In this document: one piece after another, positions 54,137 to 62,684 of the stretch
Numbering within the stretch: the first letter of the stretch is position 1
Layout: each line of letters begins with the position of its first letter
DNA from: Nocardia jejuensis NBRC 103114
GTDB taxonomy: Bacteria; Actinomycetota; Actinomycetes; Mycobacteriales; Mycobacteriaceae
DNA: 64,000 bases
Assembly: GCF_001613145.1 (NCBI RefSeq)
Contig: NZ_BDBU01000005.1
Location: forward strand, 1 to 64,000
Direction of reading: 5' to 3'
Notes under the pieces: model-generated
What the model saw: the letters and a program-made list of their open reading frames with translations, nothing else
Told to the model about the DNA's origin: nothing
The model's database searches: none
Program-made: the position numbers and the translations under genes

Positions 54137-55717
54137 TCACGCCCGGTACATGGTGGTGCGTGGTCGCGCGAGGACTGTGGGCTCGACCCGTCCACGTAGC
54201 ATCACCGATTCGCCGAGGCACCAGTGCTCGCCTTCCTCCGAATGCGCGGCGCCGAGGATCGCGGCGGAGGCCAGCACTCGACTCCGGTCGTGTTTGGCCA
54301 GTTCACACAGACGTGCGGCCTCGTTGACCGCGTCGCCGATCACCGTGAACTCGTAGCGGTTCCTGGCACCGATATTGCCGGCCACCACACGGCCTGCGGC
54401 GACGCCGATACCCGCGGTGAAGTCCGTGGCCGATGCGCTCAACCGCCGCTGAATGGCACGGGCACAGGCCAGCGCCGCGTTTTCGGCGCACTCCAGCGGC
54501 GCGGGTGCGCCGAAGATCGCCAGGGCCGCATCGCCCTCGAATTTGTTGAGCAGTCCGCCGTGCCGTTCGACCTCATCCACCACCAGATCGAAGAAGCGGT
54601 TCAGAATCTCCACGACCTCGGTCGCGGGCCGAGTCGCGGTCATCGTGGTCGACCCGATGATGTCGACGAACAACGCGGCGGCCGAGCACTCCTGACCACC
54701 GAGTTCCGGTTCCTGGGTGATGGCCGCCGCGGCGACATCGTGACCGACATGCCTGCCGAACAGGTCCTGGATTCGATCGCGATCGCGAACCCGCTGCACC
54801 ATTCGATTGAATCCGTTCTGCAGCTCCCCCAGCTCGGTGCCGTCGAACACGGTGACGCGTGCGGTGAGATCGCCGTCCTCGACCCGATGCAGCGCCCTGC
54901 GCACGCTCCGGATCGGCGCCAGCGCGGCGGACAGTGCCTGGGTCATCAGGACAATGCCGAACACGAGGGTCGTCGCGCCGAGGACCAGCACGCAGGCGGC
55001 GAGCCGGGCGGTGCTCACCGTCGGTTCGAGCAGGGCCAGGACCGCCACGATCATCGACAGCGTGACCGGGGCGGCGGTGCCGAGTATCCAGGCCAGCACC
55101 GAGCGCCCGAAGACACCGATCCCCTGATGACGCTGGGACTCCGCCGCGTCCAGCACCCGGGCGGTCACCGGTCGCAGCGCGAACTCGGCGGCGAGGAAAC
55201 TGTTCGCGCAGACGACGATCGCACCGAAAACGATGCCGAGTATCACCTTCGCGATCAGTCCCCGGTCCGCGTGCCCGTACAGCGGCGTCATCAGCACCAG
55301 GCCCCCGAACCACAGGGCCGCCTCCACGATCACCAGATGCGCCGGGACCGATGTCGTCGCGGCCTGTTCGGCCTCGTCCGGCACCCGATCAGGATCGATC
55401 GCCCAGTGCAGCGTGCGCAGACACCATCCGGTGCCCCAGACGACGCCGATCACGACAGCCAGGAAGGCGTAGAGCGGAAAGACCACGAAATTCAGCGTCA
55501 GCAACTCTTTGGTGAACAGCGGTGGACCGGGCAGCACGAACCCGACCAGCACCACGACCAGCGCAATGCCGAAACAGTTGGTCACCACGATCGAGCTGGT
55601 GAGCAACAGCTGAATTCGAATGCGCCGGACCCCGGACTGCTCTGCCGTCGTTCCCAGCAGCCGCGAGCCCCACGGTGTCGGATCCAGCGCCTCACGTGCG
55701 ACGTCGAGGTCGACCAT
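54137..55717 (-). CDS. Membrane-bound class III adenylate cyclase with HAMP
   Basis: 526 aa. Six membrane helices (about 30-245), a HAMP domain (SAALAPIRSVRRALHRVEDGD) and a C-terminal cyclase domain (about 330-520). The metal-binding Asp residues are in AALFVDIIGST and FEGDAALAIFG, the adenine-selecting Lys in LLNKFEGD, and the transition-state Asn/Arg in VIGDAVNEAARL. This is the layout of the Rv1318c/Rv1319c/Rv1320c family of mycobacteria. cAMP formation is expected; the signal is unknown. Convergent with the hydrolase gene. Confidence 0.93.
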   Translation of the reverse strand: MVDLDVAREALDPTPWGSRLLGTTAEQSGVRRIRIQLLLTSSIVVTNCFGIALVVVLVGFVLPGPPLFTKELLTLNFVVFPLYAFLAVVIGVVWGTGWCLRTLHWAIDPDRVPDEAEQAATTSVPAHLVIVEAALWFGGLVLMTPLYGHADRGLIAKVILGIVFGAIVVCANSFLAAEFALRPVTARVLDAAESQRHQGIGVFGRSVLAWILGTAAPVTLSMIVAVLALLEPTVSTARLAACVLVLGATTLVFGIVLMTQALSAALAPIRSVRRALHRVEDGDLTARVTVFDGTELGELQNGFNRMVQRVRDRDRIQDLFGRHVGHDVAAAAITQEPELGGQECSAAALFVDIIGSTTMTATRPATEVVEILNRFFDLVVDEVERHGGLLNKFEGDAALAIFGAPAPLECAENAALACARAIQRRLSASATDFTAGIGVAAGRVVAGNIGARNRYEFTVIGDAVNEAARLCELAKHDRSRVLASAAILGAAHSEEGEHWCLGESVMLRGRVEPTVLARPRTTMYRA

Positions 55718-55804
55718 GGGTTGCAGCGTACGCCTGGCTATTCAGGGCCTGCGATGGCGAAGTCCTTACCCGCGGCATCGAGCGGGCGTCCGGTATCGCC
55801 CGGA

Positions 55805-56449
55805 TCACCGTCGCCAGAACAAGTGGTGCGTGACGCCGCTGGGGCTCGGGACCACCTCGAGGTGGAAGCGGTCACGAAGCTCGTCGGGTGAGTCCCACAG
55901 CCGCAGACCGGACCCGAGTTCCACCGGCGCGACCGCCACATGCAGGGTGTCGACGAGATCGGCATCGAGGAACTGCCGGACCGTCGTGACCCCGCCACCC
56001 AACCGCACGTCCTTGCCCCCGGCCGCCGCGCGCGCCTGCGCGAGAACCGCTTCGGGCTTCCCCTCGACGAAGTGAAAGGTGGTGTCGGACAGCGTGAACG
56101 ACGGACGCGGGTGGTGAGTCATGACGAACACCGGCGTGCGGAACGGGGGTTCCTGCCCCCACCACCCCTGCCACTCATGGTCCTGCCAGGGACCGCGCTG
56201 AGGTCCGAACTTGTTCCGACCCATGATCTCGGCGCCGATATCGCGCGCGAAATCCCGGGTGAAGTAATCGTCGAGCCCCCGGCTCCCGCCCGGATCGGTC
56301 CGATTGGGCCAGCTCGCCGTTGCCCCGGCCCACCCGAACAGCCGCTCCGGATTGTCACACCCGAACGGCCTCTCGAAGCTCTGCTCCTCCCCCGCCCCGA
56401 TCCCGTCACTCGAGACATTGAAATTCATCACTCGCAGTAGTTGTTCCAT
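55805..56449 (-). CDS. RibD C-terminal domain/dihydrofolate-reductase-like protein
   Basis: 214 aa. Fold of the RibD reductase domain (NAD(P)H-dependent): IGAEIMGRNKFGPQRGPW, VFVMTHHPRPSFTLSD, GGKDVRLGGGVTTVRQFLDADLVDTLHVAVAPVELGSG, the last with the glycine loop and family-specific PV..G. Many actinobacterial paralogues of unknown substrate exist. Convergent end lies 88 bases after the cyclase gene start. Confidence 0.9.
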   Translation of the reverse strand: MEQLLRVMNFNVSSDGIGAGEEQSFERPFGCDNPERLFGWAGATASWPNRTDPGGSRGLDDYFTRDFARDIGAEIMGRNKFGPQRGPWQDHEWQGWWGQEPPFRTPVFVMTHHPRPSFTLSDTTFHFVEGKPEAVLAQARAAAGGKDVRLGGGVTTVRQFLDADLVDTLHVAVAPVELGSGLRLWDSPDELRDRFHLEVVPSPSGVTHHLFWRR

Positions 56450-56666
56450 CTGCTCTCACCCCTAGGGTTCGACCTGCTCATCGTGGTGGAGCGACGCCCC
56501 ACACCATCACCTCGAACGAGCAGCGGATGAATCGACACCCGAACGCCGATGAAAATCCGCGCCGGACCGCACAACGCGAAAGCCGGGTCTGACGTGATGT
56601 CGAACCCGGCGTTCGTGGGAGTGGACGCTTGGCGGAGCGGCCCGCGCGATGACGGCCGCGATCTCG

Positions 56667-57047
56667 CTATCTCGTTCCGTCCCGAGGTTGCGCATCGAGG
56701 TCGAAGATCTGCTCGGCAGATTCCACGACCAGGGCCAGATCCAGCCAGCGGGTCAACTGATCCAGATCCGAGCAGTCGGTGACGCCTATCCGGACGGCGT
56801 CGGCGACCACGAGTCCCCGGCGATCCAGAATTCGCAGGACAGACCCGGCCAGCGCCTGTGCCCGACCTTCAGCCAAACCCTCGGATCGGCCGATGGCCTG
56901 GTGTTCGTGCGCGAAGTCGCTTTCCCAGTGGTAGTTCTCGATTGCCATGGCCACGAGTTCCTCCCACTCCTTCCGGTACCGGACAGGTACGCATTTGCTG
57001 ATGTAGTCATGGTAGTGGACGCGCAGGTCAGGCTCGAGGTGTTGCAA
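56667..57047 (-). pseudogene. C-terminal fragment of an Rpn/TnpD-like family protein
   Basis: 126-aa open frame. The segment SDFAHEHQAIGRSEGLAEGR, AQALAGSVLRILDRRGL and VTDCSDLDQLTRWLDLAL, then SAEQIF match the C-terminal third of the roughly 280-residue RpnC/TnpD-like (PD-D/EXK-associated) proteins common in Streptomyces and relatives. The nuclease core is absent on this strand; a fragment resembling the core lies inverted at 57396-57551. Likely a decayed or rearranged gene. Confidence 0.6.
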
Positions 57048-57049
57048 CG

Positions 57050-57310
57050 GTGCTCAATGTCTCTGAGCCGGTGTCGTATTCGAGGAAGAACCGCACGGCG
57101 TGGCCGCCGTGCTCCCAGCATCCGGGACCCGTCGGGACGGATCTGGGGGTCGCGATCGATCGGTGAAGTCCAAAACTGTTCTGCACGTTGCTTTTCCGAC
57201 CACCACTGCGTCAAACCCTCCAAGGTAGTGGCGGCACCGTGGCGGGCTGGGTTGCAGGGTGCGGCCAGGGCGCAGGAGAAGCCGTTGACGCCCAGCCGGT
57301 GTCCAAGGGT
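57050..57310 (-). pseudogene. Frameshifted remnant of a replication-relaxation-type protein
   Basis: On the minus strand one frame reads LGVNGFSCALAAPCNPARHG, then LEGLTQWWSEKQRAEQFW; after about 57130 the similarity moves to another frame with CWEHGGHAVRFFLEYDTGSE. These are successive conserved parts of actinobacterial replication-relaxation proteins, found on plasmids and integrative elements. The frameshift and missing N-terminus mark it as a pseudogene. Confidence 0.6.
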
Positions 57311-57395
57311 CGGTGAGCATGCCAGGCGCTCGAGGGATAGTGCGTGGGCGGCCGGGGTGGGTGGTTTCTGGGCGCGCTGGGCGCGATCAGGCGTG

Positions 57396-57551
57396 CGCCG
57401 GCCCGCCTATGTCACCCATGTACGCCAACGGTTGGGCTGTCCGGTCGTTCTGCTGGCATTCTGTCCCGACGAACGAACCGCCCGCATCGTCTCGGTTCCT
57501 ATCGAAACCGGGCACCCCGAATTCGTGTTCCGGCCGCGCACCTACCTGCCC
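57396..57551 (+). pseudogene. Fragment of an Rpn-like nuclease core, inverted relative to its C-terminus
   Basis: The plus-strand frame reads RPAYVTHVRQRLGCPVVLLA, then FCPDERTARIVSVPIETGHP and FRPRTYLP. This is the conserved middle of the same Rpn/TnpD-like family whose C-terminal end is at 56667-57047 on the other strand. Both pieces therefore derive from family members broken and rearranged, or from two copies. Confidence 0.55.
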
Positions 57552-57764
57552 ACCACAGCACCCCCAACCGGGTGCTCCCTCGAAAACCCTTATCCAACTA
57601 GCGATAACGACATCGAGATCGAAACCCCGCGCAAAACAGCGAATATTCCATTGACGTGAGCAAGCTGATAGACCAGCCAGGTGGCGCCCGCCACCCGGAA
57701 CGAAGACCTTGTCCCTCCGCGCACCCACGTCGATTGCCGGATACTGCGAACCGAGGCCCTAGGC

Positions 57765-58652
57765 TCAGCCCAGCAGTTCTCCACCCTGAATTCTGTCGAG
57801 AACCGCATTCGACTGCAGTTCGTAGCGATCATCAGGATGTTGTTGATAGAACCGCACCAGGTACAGCAGTAACGCGGGGTCGACGCCGAAGGCCAGTGCG
57901 GGAAGGTCCATCCATCGATCGGTTCGCTGCCGCCCCCAGCGCGCCATTCTGCTGTTGCCGGTGTCGACGTGGAAGGCCGATCCGGTCGTGGGGACGATTC
58001 GTACCATTGCCATCTCGTTCGCCACGCGCGGTGAGACGAGGGCGATATCATCCCAGGATATCGATTTCGTGACCGGTCCGGACACGCGCACAACACCCCC
58101 ATGGCCAAGAGTCACGTGGTTGTCGCGGTGTCCGGCAAAGAGATACACGATGAGGAAAGCGAACGCGACGATAACAGCAAGAGCGACAACCAATTGCAGG
58201 ACGTCGAGCCCCACGCGGGGGTCGTCTCCCGTGAACAAGTCCTCACTGACCATCACCGCACGAGCGGCTATGAAGGCGATACCCACAACCAGCCACACGG
58301 CCAAGGTTGCACGCGAGTATCGGACTAATGAGAATCGCAGCCCTGCTGCACCATCGAGGATGATTTGTTCCGGAAGGCGCTTGCGGCGTACGCGCAGACT
58401 TGGCAGTGCAATCCCTACGAAGGTGAGGCCGACGAGAACGCCAAGTACGCCGTAGACGGCCCGGGTGGTGTTTCCCGATGCGGCAGCATCGACGGTGAAC
58501 GGCACGAAGACCAGCGACGCGATTCCGAAGAAGATCACGATGGCGACCGTGGCTGGTCGTGGACGCGAGCTGCCCCATTCGTCTGGCCATGGCAGCAGCC
58601 GGGTTTCGACCCCCTCGGTTATCGATCTCTGGTTGTCCCCACTCTGCTGCAT
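57765..58652 (-). CDS. Membrane protein, 295 aa, last gene of the T7SS effector operon
   Basis: Starts 8 bases after the effector stop (ATG at 58652). Four predicted membrane helices in two pairs (about residues 35-55, 60-82, 115-137 and 152-180), then a cytoplasmic or outside beta domain (VTLGHGGVVRVSGPVTKSISWDDIALVSPRV), which is PH/bPH2-like in look. It ends with a PALLLYLVRFYQQHPDDRYEL segment. No enzyme motif. Position after an effector suggests an immunity or secretion-helper role; that is inference. Confidence 0.65.
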   Translation of the reverse strand: MQQSGDNQRSITEGVETRLLPWPDEWGSSRPRPATVAIVIFFGIASLVFVPFTVDAAASGNTTRAVYGVLGVLVGLTFVGIALPSLRVRRKRLPEQIILDGAAGLRFSLVRYSRATLAVWLVVGIAFIAARAVMVSEDLFTGDDPRVGLDVLQLVVALAVIVAFAFLIVYLFAGHRDNHVTLGHGGVVRVSGPVTKSISWDDIALVSPRVANEMAMVRIVPTTGSAFHVDTGNSRMARWGRQRTDRWMDLPALAFGVDPALLLYLVRFYQQHPDDRYELQSNAVLDRIQGGELLG

Positions 58653-58660
58653 CTCATCCT

Positions 58661-60607
58661 CTAATTCTTGAATGGCTGCTCGGCAGCGTAAGCGCCGGCG
58701 GATCCACCGAGGAAGCCGCCGATCGCCGCGCCACCAGCAGCGCACAGCACGGGCACGATCCCTGTTTCCACGAACGGTGCACATGCCAACGCGCCCGCTT
58801 TCGCGCCCAACAACGCGCCGCCCATCCCGCCGAAGGTTCCGCCAGCTGCGTTGGCGATGGCTTCGCCGCCCGGTTTGTCGTGGTACTTGAAGTCGTCCCA
58901 GTTTGCCCAGGCATTCACACCGATCGTCGCGGGCCAGCCGAGCAGCTTGCCGCCCGTCTTCAGAACGTTTGCCCCACCGTACTTGCTCGCGGCATCGCTG
59001 GATGCGTCGAGTGCCTCGATGGCAAGGCGATTCGCCCCTGGAGTGCCTCCGTCGATCATCGCGTTGGCGAGGATCTGCTTGGCGGCCGCTTCTCCGGCTG
59101 CTCCGGCGGCTTGGCTCGCCATAGTCTGTCCAAGACGGGATGCTGCCTCACTGCCCGCGCTGGCCGTCATGCCATCCGCAGTCAAGATTGGATGCCCGTC
59201 CATAGTGCTGAGAGTCGAGGAGACGAAGCCAGTGGCATGGTCGCCGCTCCAGGACTTCACCATCTCCCACGGAGATTGCGCATCGACGCCTTCCGCAGCC
59301 CTGCCGGGATCGTAGGAGAATATCGAGCCGTCCTCGAACTTCGTGACCACCCGACCATCTGTTAGCTGGACAGTCTCGGCGGTACGGCCGTCGGGATAGG
59401 TTGTCTGGATACTGCCATCGGGCTGCAGTTCCGACCGCATTCCTGCCGAGTTCGAAGTGCCGATCGTTTGCTGTTGTCCGTCCGGTCCGATAGCGAAACG
59501 CTCGTTGGAGGTGAATCCGTCGGGACGCTGCGATTGCCGGTCAAGTACGCCGTCACCGTAGACGTCGGTGACGACCCACCCGCTGTCGTCCCGGTATGTC
59601 TCCGACAGCTTGCCCCCCAGCGATCCGTCGGCGTTCACAGCGAAGGTGGCGCTCCGGTTATTGCCTTGGGGAATGGTCTGTAATTGCTGGGTCTTGCCGT
59701 CCGGGCCAGTTACCTTCAAGTCGATGATGCCTGAACCGTCGGTTCGAGGAGTTGACTCAGTGGTGGTTGGCGACCCGCCGTTGGTGGTCGAGGTGGTGAT
59801 GGTCGACCCGTCGGGTTGTTTCGTCGTAGAGCTGACGGTGAGCGTGCCGTCGGGGTTGGGGGTGATCGTTTGGGTGGATCCGTCGGGCAAGGTGGTGGTG
59901 ACCGGAACCCCGTTCTGCAACAACATCATCGCGCCAAGTGGGCTGAACTCTGGAGGCAGCTCAGATGGTTGCGCCGTCTCCGGGTTCAGCAATCCGGGAA
60001 ACAGCGTCCGCACGACCTTGTTGGGTGCCTCGGTCAACACCAGTCGCGACATTTGGGAGGTCGCCAGATCGATGGCAGCCTTGGCGGTGACTGCGACGTT
60101 GCCAGCGTTCTGCAGCGCCCCTTTCATGACTGGACGTTGCTCTGCGGCAGCGTAATCCAGCTGCAGGATGGCGGCGGCCACGTACGCGGGAACTCCGTCG
60201 TTGTTTCCGTTGTCCTTGGCGGTCGCGATGAGCGCGTTGCGCATCGTGTTGGCGTTGACGTTGCCGTCGTCGTAGACGTCGAACCCCATGTTCTTGATGT
60301 TCGTGCGCGTGTTGAGGACATTGTCCTTGGCGGTGGACAGCTGGGTCTTGTGCGTCGAGTAGAGCTGTTGAATTCCCTCGATCTTGTCCACGATGTGAGT
60401 CCCGGCGGTGTTCTCCTTCACCACCCGCGCGGCGGCGGCACTGGAACCGGGGCCGTTCCAGGACTCGGCCAGATCGTCCTGTTCGGTGAGCATCGACTGC
60501 AGCAGCGACCGTCCCTCGGTTACGACCGTGGTCAGGTTGGTGGCGTCGGTGCCGAGCGCGTCGGGGTTCCACTGCTCGACTTGCGAGATCAGCAGAGCAC
60601 CGCTCAC
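58661..60607 (-). CDS. WXG/EspB-like type VII secretion effector candidate with Gly-rich C-terminus
   Basis: 648 aa. The N-terminal helical hairpin (about 1-110) contains LAESWNGPGSS, the W-x-G turn of type VII substrates. Residues about 225-420 are Thr/Ser/Gly repeats of the DGST/PDG type (TLPDGSTQTITPNPDGTLTV and similar), probably a beta-rich spacer. After an Ala-rich helical stretch the last 85 residues are hydrophobic and Gly-rich (GGMGGALLGAKAGALACAPF, GGAAIGGFLGGSAGAYAAEQ), resembling glycine-zipper membrane-inserting domains. The GTG start overlaps the EspC-like gene's stop as GTGA (60604-60607). A membrane-active toxin is a candidate function. Confidence 0.65.
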   Translation of the reverse strand: MSGALLISQVEQWNPDALGTDATNLTTVVTEGRSLLQSMLTEQDDLAESWNGPGSSAAAARVVKENTAGTHIVDKIEGIQQLYSTHKTQLSTAKDNVLNTRTNIKNMGFDVYDDGNVNANTMRNALIATAKDNGNNDGVPAYVAAAILQLDYAAAEQRPVMKGALQNAGNVAVTAKAAIDLATSQMSRLVLTEAPNKVVRTLFPGLLNPETAQPSELPPEFSPLGAMMLLQNGVPVTTTLPDGSTQTITPNPDGTLTVSSTTKQPDGSTITTSTTNGGSPTTTESTPRTDGSGIIDLKVTGPDGKTQQLQTIPQGNNRSATFAVNADGSLGGKLSETYRDDSGWVVTDVYGDGVLDRQSQRPDGFTSNERFAIGPDGQQQTIGTSNSAGMRSELQPDGSIQTTYPDGRTAETVQLTDGRVVTKFEDGSIFSYDPGRAAEGVDAQSPWEMVKSWSGDHATGFVSSTLSTMDGHPILTADGMTASAGSEAASRLGQTMASQAAGAAGEAAAKQILANAMIDGGTPGANRLAIEALDASSDAASKYGGANVLKTGGKLLGWPATIGVNAWANWDDFKYHDKPGGEAIANAAGGTFGGMGGALLGAKAGALACAPFVETGIVPVLCAAGGAAIGGFLGGSAGAYAAEQPFKN

Positions 60608-60900
60608 TGCAAGCCGCCCATCGCCCTGAATCCGGCGGCGAGTTCGTCGTCGGTGATTTCGTAGGTGTCGCTCGCGCCGCGGGCGAGTTCGGCCATCTCG
60701 TCCGGGCGGGACGCGAAACTCCTCAACGCCGACTGCACCCCGTCTCGAGAGCTGGTCACGCTGGTACCCAGTTCCGTACCGGGAAATGCCTCACTGGCGT
60801 CGGCCGTCGCCTTGCCCGCGACATCGATGACATCGTCGGCAAGCCCTTCCAGCCATTTCGCCCAGGACCGCAAGGCATCTGGATCAACTTTGAACGACAC
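60604..60900 (-). CDS. EspC-like (DUF2580) type VII secretion target, 98 aa
   Basis: A helical protein with a WAKWLEGLADDVIDVAGKA start and C-terminal DTYEITDDELAAGF, carrying the secretion motif YxxxD/E (YEITD). Such small proteins co-secrete with larger WXG-type partners through ESX systems. The GTG start has GGGGGAG 4-9 bases upstream. Cotranslated with the effector gene. No ESX core genes lie in this window. Confidence 0.72.
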   Translation of the reverse strand: MSFKVDPDALRSWAKWLEGLADDVIDVAGKATADASEAFPGTELGTSVTSSRDGVQSALRSFASRPDEMAELARGASDTYEITDDELAAGFRAMGGLQ

Positions 60901-60995
60901 GACTCCCCCTACGAGATGACGATCTTGGGCCGACTATAGCCGGTCACCGAACCGATTCCCGGCCGACAACTCGTCGCTGAACGCCATCGTGGCTT

Positions 60996-61499
60996 CTACC
61001 ACTCAGGGGCGGCGATTCGGGACCTGCCGTGGAGATACTCGATGTCGGGGTCGTACTCCGGGTCGGCGGGTGCGGTCGTTCCAGATACTTCTAGGTCCGG
61101 CGCATCGTGAATCTGCTCGACCATGCGTGCCACGCGGGGATCGGACTCGACTTCGCGCGCAATGTCGCCGACCTGAGCCTGTGCCTGTTCGCGCGCTCTG
61201 TTGATCATGTCAGCGAGCACGGTGCCAAGTCGGCTGTCTCCGGGGAGGACATGATCGTCGAGTCGGATCGCGACTACATGACCACTGGCTTTCACATCCA
61301 CGGCAATGCCATTCTCGTGAATGACCGCGTGACTGTCGGTCACCGCTTTCGCAAGCCGATCGACCCGCACAACGAGCGACTCCGAGCGCAGTTGCGAAGG
61401 CGACAGGTGCTCTTGCCTCGTAGCCGGTGACGCGGCAGACAGCGGCGACGAGTCGTCATCGTCGTCGAATCTTCCGAATTGCGCGTGATTGATCACCAT
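60996..61499 (-). CDS. YbaB/EbfC-like (EspL-like) protein, 167 aa
   Basis: The centre (AVTDSHAVIHENGIAVDVKASGHVVAIRLDDHVLPGDSRLG, then VLADMINRAREQAQAQVGDIA) matches the YbaB/EbfC beta-strand and long helix arrangement. Actinobacterial ESX loci often carry such a protein (EspL in ESX-1). Acidic tail with EYDPDIEYLHG. The ATG at 61499 follows AGGGGGTG by about 12 bases. First gene of the operon with EspC-like and effector genes; a chaperone or DNA-binding role is family knowledge only. Confidence 0.68.
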   Translation of the reverse strand: MVINHAQFGRFDDDDDSSPLSAASPATRQEHLSPSQLRSESLVVRVDRLAKAVTDSHAVIHENGIAVDVKASGHVVAIRLDDHVLPGDSRLGTVLADMINRAREQAQAQVGDIAREVESDPRVARMVEQIHDAPDLEVSGTTAPADPEYDPDIEYLHGRSRIAAPEW

Positions 61500-61693
61500 T
61501 GCAGTGGATAACACCCCCTACCACCGATTTTGGTCAGTGCAGTGGACGTTATCAGCAATCGAACGGTCGGCCAATCTCAAACAAGGCTGCGCATTACGCG
61601 CGGCGTGCTTCAGGGGCCGCGATGGCAGATCGCCTGAGCCGCCGATCGGAAGCATGGCGATTACGGCCTGCGCAGCGCTTTGGGCCGGGCGAT

Positions 61694-61888
61694 TCAGTTG
61701 GCGAGGTCGCCGAATTCGCCTGCCTTGCATCCTTTCACCCATGTGCTGAATTCATCGCGGGTGAACGCGACGGTTCCGGCGTCGCGGGCGTTGCTGTTGC
61801 GGACCAGCACACCGTCCGGGGTCGCGGCGACCTCCACGCATGTGCCGTTGTCGGTGAAGCTCGAGGTCCGCCAGATCGGTTCGTTCAT
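61694..61888 (-). CDS. DUF397 protein of the Scr1-type pair
   Basis: 64 aa. RTSSFTDNGTCVEVAATPDG, VRNSNARDAGTVAFTRDEF and WVKGCKAGEFGDLAN are the standard DUF397 elements. The ATG overlaps the end of the DUF5753 fragment as ATGA (61885-61888), so it keeps its regulator-first order. The upstream regulator lacks its DNA-binding domain, so this partner may be an orphan. Confidence 0.88.
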   Translation of the reverse strand: MNEPIWRTSSFTDNGTCVEVAATPDGVLVRNSNARDAGTVAFTRDEFSTWVKGCKAGEFGDLAN

Positions 61889-62379
61889 CGTACACTCCAT
61901 GCTTCTGCTAGTTCTTGTATGAATTCTCGAGATTCATTCGGGGACAGCGCGATCCGGCAGGCGTGATCGAATGCGGCGGCGAAGTACGCGACGTCGTCCG
62001 CGTCGGCGACGAAGCGCCCACCGCCGCATCCCTCGACATGCACCCGAGGATTTCCCCACGGGCGTTCCATGGTCGCGAAGTCGCCGAGCCGCCACGCTTC
62101 GTACTGGCCTGCGTCGTAGGTGGTGACACGGACCGTGACGTTAGGCAGCTGCGAGAGTTCGACCACCGTGCGCAATTGCTCGACCATAACCGCACCGTCG
62201 CCGACGCGTAGGTGCAGCGACGATTCCGGCTGAATGACATCGAGGGTCATGTCCCCGTTGCGGACTCGTTTCTGTCGGTGCATCCGCTGATTGACCGCGC
62301 TTTGCAGATATGTGTCGGATACCCCGGAGATACCCACCCGGCTGACGAGGTGCTCCACGTATCGGGCCGCATCCCCCAA
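61885..62379 (-). pseudogene. Beheaded XRE-DUF5753 regulator (C-terminal DUF5753 only)
   Basis: A 164-residue open frame from TTG at 62379. It matches the DUF5753 domain from its start (upstream frame reads NVVSGLGDAARYVEHLV, like VPGLLQTADYARRV) to the end (RVHVEGCGGGRFV, AYFAAAFDHA). The helix-turn-helix half, about 110 residues, is missing. The similarity begins immediately at a 40-bp hairpin next to a tRNA-Ala gene, with no start codon or ribosome site, so the 5' half was probably deleted or replaced. Confidence 0.65.
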
Positions 62380-62390
62380 CCCGGAAACGA

Positions 62391-62430
62391 CATTGGGGCT
62401 GGTACCGCTTCCGCGGTACCAGCCCCAATG
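62391..62430. repeat. 40-bp hairpin: 18-bp arms, 4-base loop
   Basis: CATTGGGGCTGGTACCGC, TTCC, then the exact reverse complement. It lies 28 bases past the 3' end of the tRNA-Ala at 62459 and exactly at the edge of the truncated DUF5753 frame. It may terminate the tRNA transcript or mark a rearrangement junction; no T-tract. Confidence 0.85.
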
Positions 62431-62458
62431 GAGTCGGTTCGTGCAATGACACGATCGG

Positions 62459-62531
62459 TGGAGCTAAGGGGATTCGAACCCCTGACCCCCTCACTGCCAG
62501 TGAGGTGCGCTACCAGCTGCGCCATAGCCCC
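62459..62531 (-). tRNA. tRNA-Ala (anticodon GGC), second copy
   Basis: Identical base for base to the tRNA at 21792-21864: the acceptor with G3-U70, GGC anticodon loop CTGGCAG and T-loop TTCGAAT are present, CCA is not encoded. Identity ends 2 bases beyond the gene, so it is a tRNA duplication rather than a long repeat. Confidence 0.97.
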
Positions 62532-62576
62532 GTGCTTGTTTTCGCTTGCGGGGTGTGCCCCGCTTGCTTGAACGAA

Positions 62577-62604
62577 GTTACACGACTGCGTTCTAACAAA
62601 CCAA
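62577..62604 (-). promoter_or_regulatory. tRNA-Ala promoter, second copy
   Basis: On the minus strand, TTGGTT, 16 bases, TGTAAC; the -10 context TGTAACTTC is the same as upstream of the other tRNA-Ala. Confidence 0.55.
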
Positions 62605-62649
62605 ATCGCCTGGATGGAGGCTGGCGTCCGCGATCTTCGGGGCGTAGTG

Positions 62650-62665
62650 TCGAACGTATGTTCGA
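62650..62665. promoter_or_regulatory. LexA (SOS) box
   Basis: TCGAACGTATGTTCGA matches the actinobacterial LexA consensus TCGAAC-N4-GTTCGA without mismatch, 19 bases before the chosen start of the DUF222 gene. DNA-damage induction is expected. Confidence 0.85.
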
Positions 62666-62684
62666 CAGGCGAGAGGTGGAGGCG

